Shown here in pieces: positions 57,627-64,000 of a stretch of DNA of 64,000 nt. Location of the stretch: NCBI GenBank assembly GCA_028282595.1, contig JANQHQ010000014.1, positions 56,916 to 120,915 on the forward strand. The letters run 5' to 3'. The position numbers were made by a program, and so were the translations under genes. The notes below the pieces were generated by a model. That model had not been told where the DNA came from. It saw nothing but the letters and a program-made list of their open reading frames with translations, and ran no database searches. Each line of letters opens with the position of its first letter. Within the stretch, counting starts at the first letter, position 1. The stretch is from Chlorobium sp. (GTDB lineage: Bacteria > Bacteroidota > Chlorobiia > Chlorobiales > Chlorobiaceae).

Positions 57627-59399
57627 GTGAAGACGAGGCGTGTCTGTATTGTTGCCCTTATCGCCGCTGTTCTGACGCTTCCGGCGTTCGGGGACGTACT
57701 GGCCGCCCGGCAGGAGGGGGAGACCGACCGGAAAGCGATCGCCGGGATGCTCGACAGCCTGGTTCACGCCACCTATTTCCAGGACAGCCATTTCAGGGTA
57801 TGGAAGGAAGACGGTTTTACCCGCTATCCTTTCGGATTCATCCCGCAGTTCGACGACGAAACCTATGTCGAGAGGATCGCCTACCTGAACTCGAAGACCC
57901 CCCTCCCGCTGACCTACAACAAGCACGTGAAGAGCTTTATCAAGCTCTACGCGGTCGACAAGAGAAAGCTCACGGCGAAGATTCTCGGGCTCACCAGCGT
58001 CTACTTTCCGCTTTTCGAGGAGAAGCTGAGGCAGTACAGGATTCCGCCCGAGCTGAAATATCTCGCCATCGTCGAGTCGGCCCTCAACCCGACGGCCGTG
58101 TCGAAAGCCAACGCGAAAGGGTTGTGGCAGTTCATCTACGGCACGGGAAAGATGTACGGTCTCGAATCCTCCTCGTTCGTCGAGGACCGCTTCGACCCCG
58201 AAAAGTCGACCATCGCCGCCTGCCGGCACATGCGGGATCTCTACAACATCTACGGCGACTGGTTTCTCGTGCTCGCGGCATACAACTCCGGCGCGGGCAA
58301 CGTCAACAAGGCCATTCGCCGCTCGGGCGGAGCGAGGAACTACTGGAAGATATGGCCCCATCTGCCTGCCGAGACGCGCGGCTACGTTCCGGCCTTCATC
58401 GCGGTGACCTATGTGATGAACTACTACCGCGAACACAACATCCGGCCGTTCGAGGCCGGGTACCTCTACCGCGACATCGGCACGGTAGGAGTTTCCGATA
58501 TTCTGGCGTTCGACCGGATCAGCGAAGCCGTGGGGGTTTCCGTCGAGGATCTCGAATTCCTCAATCCCCAGTACAAGCTGAACGTCATTCCGGCCGACGG
58601 CCGGAACAGGTATACGCTCAGGCTGCCGAAGCAGTACCTCTCGAAATTCGCCGACAGGGAGAAGGAGCTCTACGCAAGCATGTCCCGGGACGACCGGGCT
58701 GCGCTGCTTGCCAAGGCCCGCGCGGTCGAGACGGCCGCGCGGGTCACGTCGCGCAAGAACATCCACGTCGTCAGGAGAGGGCAGACGCTTGGATCCATCG
58801 CGAGGATGTACCGCTGTTACGTCAGCCAGATCGTCGAGTGGAACAACCTGAAAAACTCGAGGATCTATCCCGGCCAGAAGCTGAAAATTTTCGGTTCCTC
58901 CGGCGGTTCGTCCCGCGCCAAGGCCTCTTCACTTGTCTATCACAAGGTCCGGCGTGGGGAAAACCTCGGCCTGATAGCGAAGCGTTACGGCGTCAGCGTC
59001 AGCCGTATAGCGTCGTGGAACAACCTCGGGCGCCGCAGAACGATCTATCCCGGCCAGAGACTGAAAATATACGGCGGTTCGTCCCGCGCCAAAGCCTCCC
59101 AGCCGGTCTATCACAAGGTCCGGCGGGGAGAAAACCTCGGCCTGATCGCGAAACGTTACGGCCTCAGCGTGAGCCGCATCGCATCCTGGAACAATCTCGG
59201 CCGGAAGCGGACCATCTACCCCGGGCAGCGCCTGAAGCTCTTTCCCCCGACACGTTATCACAAGGTTCGCCGGGGCGAGAATCTTGTCCGGATAGCGAAG
59301 AAATACGGCGTCACCGTCAGCGATCTGGTCTCCTGGAACAACCTCGGACGCAAGAGGACGATCTACCCCGGCCAGAAACTGAAGGTGCTCTCCAGATGA
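57627..59399 (+). CDS. Lytic transglycosylase (MltD-like) with four LysM domains
   Basis: 590 residues. Signal peptide about 1-27 (VCIVALIAAVLTLPAFG, then DVLAA). SLT domain about 110-260 with catalytic Glu in VESALNPTAVSKANAKGLWQ and LAAYNSGAGNVNKAI. Four LysM repeats fill the last 210 residues: IHVVRRGQTLGSIARMYRC, then three near-identical copies with YHKVRRGENLGLIAKRYG and SWNNLG, spaced by SSRAKAS linkers. Cuts peptidoglycan glycan strands in the periplasm. Start is GTG at 57627, with weak SD. Confidence 0.94.
   Translation: MKTRRVCIVALIAAVLTLPAFGDVLAARQEGETDRKAIAGMLDSLVHATYFQDSHFRVWKEDGFTRYPFGFIPQFDDETYVERIAYLNSKTPLPLTYNKHVKSFIKLYAVDKRKLTAKILGLTSVYFPLFEEKLRQYRIPPELKYLAIVESALNPTAVSKANAKGLWQFIYGTGKMYGLESSSFVEDRFDPEKSTIAACRHMRDLYNIYGDWFLVLAAYNSGAGNVNKAIRRSGGARNYWKIWPHLPAETRGYVPAFIAVTYVMNYYREHNIRPFEAGYLYRDIGTVGVSDILAFDRISEAVGVSVEDLEFLNPQYKLNVIPADGRNRYTLRLPKQYLSKFADREKELYASMSRDDRAALLAKARAVETAARVTSRKNIHVVRRGQTLGSIARMYRCYVSQIVEWNNLKNSRIYPGQKLKIFGSSGGSSRAKASSLVYHKVRRGENLGLIAKRYGVSVSRIASWNNLGRRRTIYPGQRLKIYGGSSRAKASQPVYHKVRRGENLGLIAKRYGLSVSRIASWNNLGRKRTIYPGQRLKLFPPTRYHKVRRGENLVRIAKKYGVTVSDLVSWNNLGRKRTIYPGQKLKVLSR
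58930..59395 (+). repeat. Tandem LysM-coding repeats in the transglycosylase gene
   Basis: Three DNA units of 135-170 bp beginning TATCACAAGGTCCGGCG(T/G)GG at 58938, about 59109 and 59257 (last copy TATCACAAGGTTCGCCGGGG). The first two also share the linker GGTTCGTCCCGCGCCAA. High similarity suggests recent unit duplication or gene conversion. Confidence 0.85.
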
Positions 59400-59598
59400 G
59401 ACGGTGAACCGGCATCGCCCCCCCCTTTCCGTCAGGAGTGGACCGGCCCATGAAAATGAGCCGGACCTCTGTGTAAAAATGATAATTTTATTATCTTGAG
59501 CCTTCACTTGAAACAGCGTGCTCGGTGGATGAATATGCCTTGGATGACCGCTAAGCTGCCATGTCAGTTTTCTTCACTAATTGAGAATCAAACAACGT

Positions 59599-60798
59599 AT
59601 GCGTAACATCATTTTTACCGGTAAGGGGGGCGTTGGAAAGACCTCGATTGCCGCCGCGACGGCGTTGAAAGCCGCCGATCTCGGGTACAAGACGCTTATC
59701 ATGTCTACCGACCCGGCGCACAGTCTCGGCGATTCGCTCGATGTGACCCTCGGGCCCTCTCCCGTGAAGGTTGCGGAAAATCTGTGGGGGCAGGAGGTCA
59801 GCGTGTTCGGCGATCTCAATCTCAACTGGGACGTCGTTCGCGAGCACTTCGCCCAGCTTATGGAGTCCAGGGGCGTCGAAGGCATCTACGCGGAGGAGAT
59901 GGGCGTTCTGCCGGGCATGGAAGAGCTGTTTTCACTTTCCTATATCAAACGCTACAACGAGGAGCAGAAGGATTACGACCTGCTTGTGGTCGACTGCGCG
60001 CCGACCGGTGAAACCCTTCGTCTGCTCTCGCTTCCCGAAACCTTCGGGTGGTTCATCAAGCTGATTCGCAACGTCGAGAAATACATGGTCAAGCCGGTGA
60101 TCAGGCCGCTGTCGAAAAAAGTGAAGAAGATCGACACCATGGTCGCGCCCGAAGAGGTGTACGAGAAGGTCGACAATCTGTTCGCTTCCACCGAGGGGAT
60201 CATCGATCTTCTGGCCGACGGCTCGAAATCGACCGTGCGGCTGGTCATGAACCCTGAAAAGATGGTCATCAAGGAGTCCATGAGGGCGCTCACCTACCTG
60301 AATCTCTACGGGATCACGGTCGACAGCATCACCATCAACAGGGTCATGCCGGACCGGACCGAGGACCAGTATTTCAAGAAGTGGCGTCAGATCCAGCAGA
60401 ACTATATCAAGCAGATCGAGGATGCCTTCGCGCCGATTCCTATCGGCCAGGTGCCGCTCTTCGACCAGGAGGTCGTCGGTCTGGACATGCTCCGCCAGGT
60501 AGGTGAAAAGGTCTATGGCGAAAAGAACCCGATGAAAATCTTCTTCAAGGAAGATCCCATCGATATCCAGAAAGTCCACGAAGGGCACTACAAGGTCAGG
60601 GTCAGGCTGCCGTTCATGGAGGATATGGGGGTCGAACCCAAGATCCTCAAGCTCGGAGACGATCTCACGATCAGGATCGGGGACTATCAGAAGATCGTGG
60701 CGCTGCCGATCTTCATCGCGGGTCTCGAATCCTCGGGGGCCAGCTTCGAGGACGGGTGGCTCACCATCGACTTTACCAAGGAAGAGGTACAGGAGTGA
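59599..60798 (+). CDS. ArsA/Get3-like ATPase with C-terminal HSP20-like domain
   Basis: 399 residues. Deviant Walker A FTGKGGVGKTS at the N-terminus, STDPAHSLGDSLD (switch I/A-loop), VVDCAPTGETLRLLSLP (switch II) and MNPEKMVIKESMRAL, as in ArsA. The last ~80 residues (VRVRLPFMEDMGVEPKI, then LTIRIGDYQKIVALP) match the ArsA HSP20-like domain typical of cyanobacterial and Chlorobi members. No arsenite efflux gene is adjacent, so a chaperone or targeting role is more likely than arsenite export. ATG at 59599. Confidence 0.93.
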   Translation: MRNIIFTGKGGVGKTSIAAATALKAADLGYKTLIMSTDPAHSLGDSLDVTLGPSPVKVAENLWGQEVSVFGDLNLNWDVVREHFAQLMESRGVEGIYAEEMGVLPGMEELFSLSYIKRYNEEQKDYDLLVVDCAPTGETLRLLSLPETFGWFIKLIRNVEKYMVKPVIRPLSKKVKKIDTMVAPEEVYEKVDNLFASTEGIIDLLADGSKSTVRLVMNPEKMVIKESMRALTYLNLYGITVDSITINRVMPDRTEDQYFKKWRQIQQNYIKQIEDAFAPIPIGQVPLFDQEVVGLDMLRQVGEKVYGEKNPMKIFFKEDPIDIQKVHEGHYKVRVRLPFMEDMGVEPKILKLGDDLTIRIGDYQKIVALPIFIAGLESSGASFEDGWLTIDFTKEEVQE

Positions 60799-60819
60799 TA
60801 GCTCCACTTCCGGATACGG

Positions 60820-60837
60820 TTACAGTTACAGTTACAG
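60820..60837 (+). repeat. Short tandem repeat (TTACAG)x3
   Basis: Three perfect copies of TTACAG between the ArsA-like stop codon and its terminator. Confidence 0.8.
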
Positions 60838-60838
60838 A

Positions 60839-60868
60839 AACCCGCTCTCCCGGAGCGGGTTTTTTTGT
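60839..60868 (+). terminator. Intrinsic terminator of the ArsA-like gene
   Basis: AACCCGCTC, loop TCCC, GGAGCGGGTT, then TTTTTT. 41 bp past the stop codon. Confidence 0.88.
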
Positions 60869-60876
60869 ACCTGCAT

Positions 60877-61044
60877 TTATGACTCCTGCATGAAGAGCAG
60901 ATCGGCCGAGAGAACTCCCTGCACCGTCGAGACTTCGGCAAGGTCCGCATCGACCGGTCCGTCGATCCTGACGACCGTGAAGCCGTTCGCCTCGAGCAGT
61001 TTTCCGCACGAGGGATCGATGGAGTCGGTGACAAGTACGTTCAT
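60877..61044 (-). pseudogene. Truncated N-terminus of D-3-phosphoglycerate dehydrogenase (SerA)
   Basis: ATG at 61044 to TAA at 60877, 55 residues: MNVLVTDSIDPSCGKLLEAN followed by GFTVVRIDGPVD and ending SADLLFMQES. The opening matches SerA-type dehydrogenases (M-K-V-L-V-T-D-x-I-D-x-x-C-x-K-x-L-E-x-x-G-F-x-V), but the catalytic and NAD domains are missing and the frame ends naturally. It ends 8 bp from the convergent ArsA terminator. Either a decayed gene piece or a short domain protein. Confidence 0.6.
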
Positions 61045-61137
61045 TACCCAAAAGAGGTGAACGGTTCGCGGCGGTCGGGGCGAGGAACACGCCGGTTTCG
61101 CCCGGAATTTATTACGGGGGCAGGCGATTAATTATTG

Positions 61138-61166
61138 TTGACTTTTTTTATCTTCCTTGCTATTGT
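61138..61166 (+). promoter_or_regulatory. Promoter of the DAHP synthase gene
   Basis: TTGACT, a 17-bp T-rich spacer, TATTGT; predicted start near 61173, about 24 bp ahead of the ATG. The best sigma-70-like hexamer pair in the window besides the phoH promoter. Confidence 0.65.
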
Positions 61167-61196
61167 GCGAGTTTTGCGATTTCATATTCTGGCCGA

Positions 61197-62267
61197 ATGC
61201 ATCGTTTACAGGATTTAAGGGTTTCTTCCATAGCACGGTTGACGAGCCCCCGGACGCTCAAGAGCAAGCTGCCCGTTTCGCAGAGGGCGGCGGACTCGGT
61301 TGTCGCGGGGCGCGAGGAAGTGCAGAATATTCTGACCGGAAAGGATTCCAGGCTGCTGGTGATCGTGGGGCCCTGTTCCATTCACGACATCGCCGCCGCG
61401 ATGGAGTACGCAGGCCGGCTGAAGGTTCTGCGCGACAAGCTCCGGGAGGAGCTGTGCATTATCATGCGTGTCTATTTCGAAAAGCCCAGGACCACGATCG
61501 GGTGGAAAGGGTTCATCAACGATCCCCATCTCGACGGTTCGTTCGACATCGAGCACGGTCTCTACCACGCGCGGAAGCTGCTGCTCGACATCAACACTCT
61601 CGGTCTCCCGGCGGCGACCGAGTTTCTCGATCCGTTTACGCCGCAATACGTTTCCGATCTCGTGAGCTGGGCTGCCATCGGCGCGCGGACGATCGAGTCC
61701 CAGACTCACCGGCAGATGGCCAGCGGCCTCTCCATGCCGGTGGGATTCAAAAACTCGACCGACGGCAGGGTGCAGGTGGCGATAGACGCCATACGGTCGG
61801 CGATGCATCCCCACAGTTTCCTGGGAATCGACCAGGACGGCCACAGCAGCGTCGTCACGACGACCGGCAACCCTTTCGGGCACATGGTGCTCCGGGGAGG
61901 AGCCGAGCGTCCCAATTACGATGCCGAGAACATCGCCAATGCCGAGATGCGGCTCGACAAGGCGTCCCTTCCGAAAAAACTGCTCGTGGACTGCAGCCAT
62001 GCGAATTCGGGAAAGAAGCACGAACGGCAGTCGACGGTCTGGGAGAGCATCATCGAACAGCGTGTCGGCGGCACCCGGAGCCTCATCGGGGTCATGATCG
62101 AGAGCAATCTTTTCTGCGGCAATCAGCCCTTTCCCGCGAGCCCTTCCAGCCTGGCTTACGGCGTGTCGATAACCGACGCCTGCATTTCGTGGGAGGAGAC
62201 CGTGCGGATGCTTTCTGAAGGTGCGGCCCAGTTGCACACGGCCGCCGCCACGGGAGCGGAAGCGTAG
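61197..62267 (+). CDS. 3-deoxy-7-phosphoheptulonate synthase, class I (AroF/G/H type)
   Basis: First enzyme of the shikimate pathway. 356 residues. VIVGPCSIHDIAAAMEYA, IMRVYFEKPRTTIGWKGFIN, PAATEFLDPFTPQYVSDLV, ARTIESQTHRQMASGLSMPV, GFKNSTDG and LLVDCSHANSGKKH contain the conserved metal and substrate residues. Which aromatic amino acid inhibits it cannot be told. Own promoter upstream, no leader peptide or attenuator seen. Confidence 0.95.
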   Translation: MHRLQDLRVSSIARLTSPRTLKSKLPVSQRAADSVVAGREEVQNILTGKDSRLLVIVGPCSIHDIAAAMEYAGRLKVLRDKLREELCIIMRVYFEKPRTTIGWKGFINDPHLDGSFDIEHGLYHARKLLLDINTLGLPAATEFLDPFTPQYVSDLVSWAAIGARTIESQTHRQMASGLSMPVGFKNSTDGRVQVAIDAIRSAMHPHSFLGIDQDGHSSVVTTTGNPFGHMVLRGGAERPNYDAENIANAEMRLDKASLPKKLLVDCSHANSGKKHERQSTVWESIIEQRVGGTRSLIGVMIESNLFCGNQPFPASPSSLAYGVSITDACISWEETVRMLSEGAAQLHTAAATGAEA

Positions 62268-62333
62268 TTCCCGTTCCCAGAGTTTTGTATTCCGGTAACC
62301 TACATAAACTGAAAACAACAGGAGAACACCGTT

Positions 62334-62537
62334 ATGAACATAGATCGTCTTGTCTTTGCCGTCGCCGGATTCATGGTCATGGCGAGTCTTCTGCTCGGCT
62401 ATTTTTTCAGTCCGTACTGGTTTCTGTTGACCGGATTTGTCGGACTCAACATGTTCCAGGCGGCGTTTACCGGTTTCTGTCCCCTGGCCAAGATTCTCAA
62501 GTCCGTCGGCGTGGAGTCGGGCAAGGCGTTCGAGTGA
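62334..62537 (+). CDS. DUF2892 family small membrane protein
   Basis: 67 residues, two helices (RLVFAVAGFMVMASLLLGYF and FLLTGFVGLNMFQAAF), then GFCPLAKILKSVG, the DUF2892 (YgaP-like transmembrane domain) ending. CAGGAGAAC precedes the ATG. Function unknown; some relatives are fused to rhodanese domains, but none is adjacent. Terminator follows. Confidence 0.9.
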   Translation: MNIDRLVFAVAGFMVMASLLLGYFFSPYWFLLTGFVGLNMFQAAFTGFCPLAKILKSVGVESGKAFE

Positions 62538-62563
62538 ACCGGCCGTTCGCAAGGTTTTTCGGG

Positions 62564-62590
62564 AACCCCCTTCGCAGGGGGTTTTTGTTT
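62564..62590 (+). terminator. Intrinsic terminator of the DUF2892 gene
   Basis: AACCCCCT, loop TCGC, AGGGGGTT, then TTTG TTT. 27 bp past the stop codon. Confidence 0.85.
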
Positions 62591-62625
62591 CGAGTCGGAA
62601 TATCCAACCCCAATCCCGTTTCATC

Positions 62626-63759
62626 ATGTCCGTTGAAATAAGACGCGTTCAGAGCAAAAGGGAGAGAAAACAGTTCATCAAATTTGCCTGGAAAGTCTAC
62701 AGGAAAGACCCCGAGCTCGACAGATACTGGGTTCCGCCGGTCATCGCGGACTACATGAAAACGCTCGATACCGGGAAATATCCTCTTTACGATCATGCGG
62801 ACCTCGCTCTCTTCACGGCATGGAAGAACGGTCGCATGGCCGGAACCATCGCCGCGGTCGAAAACCGTCGCCACAACGAGGTGCATCGGGACAAGGTGGG
62901 GTTCTGGGGCTTTTTCGAATGCATCGACGACCAGGGAGTCGCCAACGCGCTGTTCGACGCTGCGTCGCAATGGCTGAAAGCAAAAGGACTCGACACCATG
63001 AGAGGGCCCGCCAGCCCTTCGATGAACGATCAGTGCGGCATGCTGGTGAGAGGTTTCGACAGTCCGCCCGTGTTCCTGATGCTCTACAACCCGCCGTACT
63101 ACAACAACCTGGTTACCAATGCCGGACACCGTACAGGCCAGGAACTTCTTGCATGGTATATCGATCAGGACCTGATCGATATCGAGCGCCTCGGCAGGAT
63201 AGCGCAGCATGTCATGAAGCGGGAGCAGCTTTCGATCAGAACCATCAACATGAAGGATTTCGACAACGAGGTCGCGCTGATAAGGGGTATATACAACAAG
63301 GCCTGGGAAAAAAACTGGGGTTTCGTGCCGATGACCGACAGGGAGTTTGCCGGCATGGCAAAAAGCATGAAAGCCGTTGCAAAGGAACACTTCATCTACT
63401 TTGTCGAGAACAGGGAGGGCAAAACCGTCGGGTTTTCGTTGACCCTGCCCGATATGAACATCCCGCTCAAGCACGTCAACGGCAACCCGTTCACGCCGTG
63501 GGGGCTGTTTAAACTCTGGTGGTACGGCAGAAACATCTCCGCGTTCAGGACCATTACCATGGGGGTTCTCCCCGAGTACCGGAACAAGGGGATAGACAGC
63601 ATTCTCAATGCGCATATTTCGCAATACGGCGGGAAATACGGTCTCCACTCCAGTGAAATGAGCTGGGTGCTCAAATCGAACGAGGCCATGAGCAAGCTTG
63701 CAAAGGTGATCGGCGGCATACCCTACAAGGAGTATGTTATCTATGAAAAAGAGATTTAA
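62626..63759 (+). CDS. GNAT-superfamily N-acetyltransferase-like protein
   Basis: 377 residues. The family opens with an FVxFPWxIYRxDPxWVPP-type segment, here RKQFIKFAWKVYRKDPELDR. Two GNAT-like halves: FWGFFECIDDQGVANALFDA in the first, TMGVLPEYRNKGIDSILNA (acetyl-CoA-binding-like loop) in the second. Also the conserved GPASPSMNDQCGMLVRGFD. Enzymatic role unknown; related genes are often annotated as hypothetical. ATG at 62626 begins MSVEIRRVQSK; upstream in-frame sequence overlaps the terminator and is rejected. Confidence 0.85.
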   Translation: MSVEIRRVQSKRERKQFIKFAWKVYRKDPELDRYWVPPVIADYMKTLDTGKYPLYDHADLALFTAWKNGRMAGTIAAVENRRHNEVHRDKVGFWGFFECIDDQGVANALFDAASQWLKAKGLDTMRGPASPSMNDQCGMLVRGFDSPPVFLMLYNPPYYNNLVTNAGHRTGQELLAWYIDQDLIDIERLGRIAQHVMKREQLSIRTINMKDFDNEVALIRGIYNKAWEKNWGFVPMTDREFAGMAKSMKAVAKEHFIYFVENREGKTVGFSLTLPDMNIPLKHVNGNPFTPWGLFKLWWYGRNISAFRTITMGVLPEYRNKGIDSILNAHISQYGGKYGLHSSEMSWVLKSNEAMSKLAKVIGGIPYKEYVIYEKEI

Positions 63760-63765
63760 CTTGAA

Positions 63766-64000
63766 AGCGCTGTCGCGCCGGCGAAGCCGGCGCGACGTCA
63801 CTACTCTTCCGACCCCGAAACCCGATTCCGACCCCGATTCCCGACTACCCCAACGCTCTTTACTTTTGACCTTTGAACTTTTTACTTTTGACATAACCTC
63901 CCGGGGTTCGCCGTCGGCGTCGGTATCGCTATCGAAACCACCGCCGGTTCGGGCAGCCACAGGGGGCTGCCCCTACGGTTCAGCAATTCCTTGACATCCT
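63766..64000. repeat. Mosaic hairpin-repeat island at the window edge
   Basis: Opens with a perfect 11-bp hairpin GTCGCGCCGGC-GAA-GCCGGCGCGAC, then GTCACTACTCTTCCGACCCC and unrelated filler. 63904-63990 repeats 56449-56536 (GGGGTTCGCCGTCGG through GTTCAGCAATTCC). Continues out of the window. Confidence 0.82.

Noticed and set aside
58770..59395. Direct repeats considered as a CRISPR-like array
   Set aside because: They translate to LysM domains in the reading frame of the transglycosylase; unit length and spacing are those of protein domains.
59599..60798. Arsenite-export ATPase (ArsA of an ars operon)
   Set aside because: Single ATPase half, HSP20-like tail and no arsB, arsD or arsR nearby; a Get3/Chlorobi-type role fits better.

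Overview
The window is a dense, GC-rich stretch of bacterial chromosome whose gene set points to a green sulfur bacterium (Chlorobiaceae). The pointers are a (bacterio)chlorophyll synthase next to two Chlorobium-type 2[4Fe-4S] ferredoxins, an ArsA-like ATPase with an HSP20-like tail, a membrane pyrophosphatase, and indolepyruvate:ferredoxin oxidoreductase with phenylacetate-CoA ligase. No rRNA, prophage, CRISPR array or intact insertion sequence was seen. The species cannot be fixed from the sequence alone.

Layout. 1-4.0 kb: end of an RND efflux operon, then two small paralogous glycine-rich hydrophobic proteins. 4-9.7 kb: a YyaL-type thioredoxin protein, a bifunctional MsrB-MsrA with two possible starts, an acyltransferase 3 and a PsiE-like protein. 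9.75-12.2 kb: transposase and alcohol dehydrogenase debris, a secreted esterase and an intact alcohol dehydrogenase. 12.2-16.9 kb: ZIP transporter, P-loop kinase, hybrid histidine kinase and two stand-alone receivers. 16.9-19.5 kb (minus): chlorophyll synthase, YjbQ, glycosyltransferase, LOG protein. 19.7-23.1 kb (minus): two ferredoxins, PhoH, HldD and a small sigma-like protein with a palindromic operator. 23.4-26.5 kb: HisC, a TrmH-type methylase, a hydrolase, Pth. 26.9-32.1 kb: aminotransferase, ACT protein, PaaK, IorB and IorA, which together could interconvert arylacetates and aromatic amino acids. 32.2-35.7 kb: HppA and a secreted nuclease/phosphatase.

35.8-44.4 kb (plus) is a housekeeping run: PurC, DedA, RsmD, CoaD, an aspartate-type aminotransferase, a PlsC-like acyltransferase, a RicT/PSP1 protein, MetG and, directly after it, initiator tRNA-fMet. 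45-56.2 kb: a NamZ-type muramidase, Cfa, a fatty-acid hydroxylase-like protein, a STAS protein with an AT-hook-like tail, MiaA, Maf, a sodium/solute symporter, a PfkB kinase and a divergent GH13 protein. 56.8-64 kb: TruA, a LysM lytic transglycosylase, the ArsA-like ATPase, a SerA N-terminal remnant, DAHP synthase, a DUF2892 protein and a GNAT-like protein.

The most unusual non-coding feature is a set of dispersed intergenic repeats. One family is built on the palindrome CCCGAC-N2-GTCGGG, sometimes bounded by 13-bp terminal inverted repeats. A second is a mosaic of hairpin modules present in at least five places and in both orientations. One repeat copy places a consensus-like promoter immediately in front of phoH. 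Start codons below were often moved inward from the longest open frame when that frame began with TTG/GTG or ran into repeat sequence; each case is explained.
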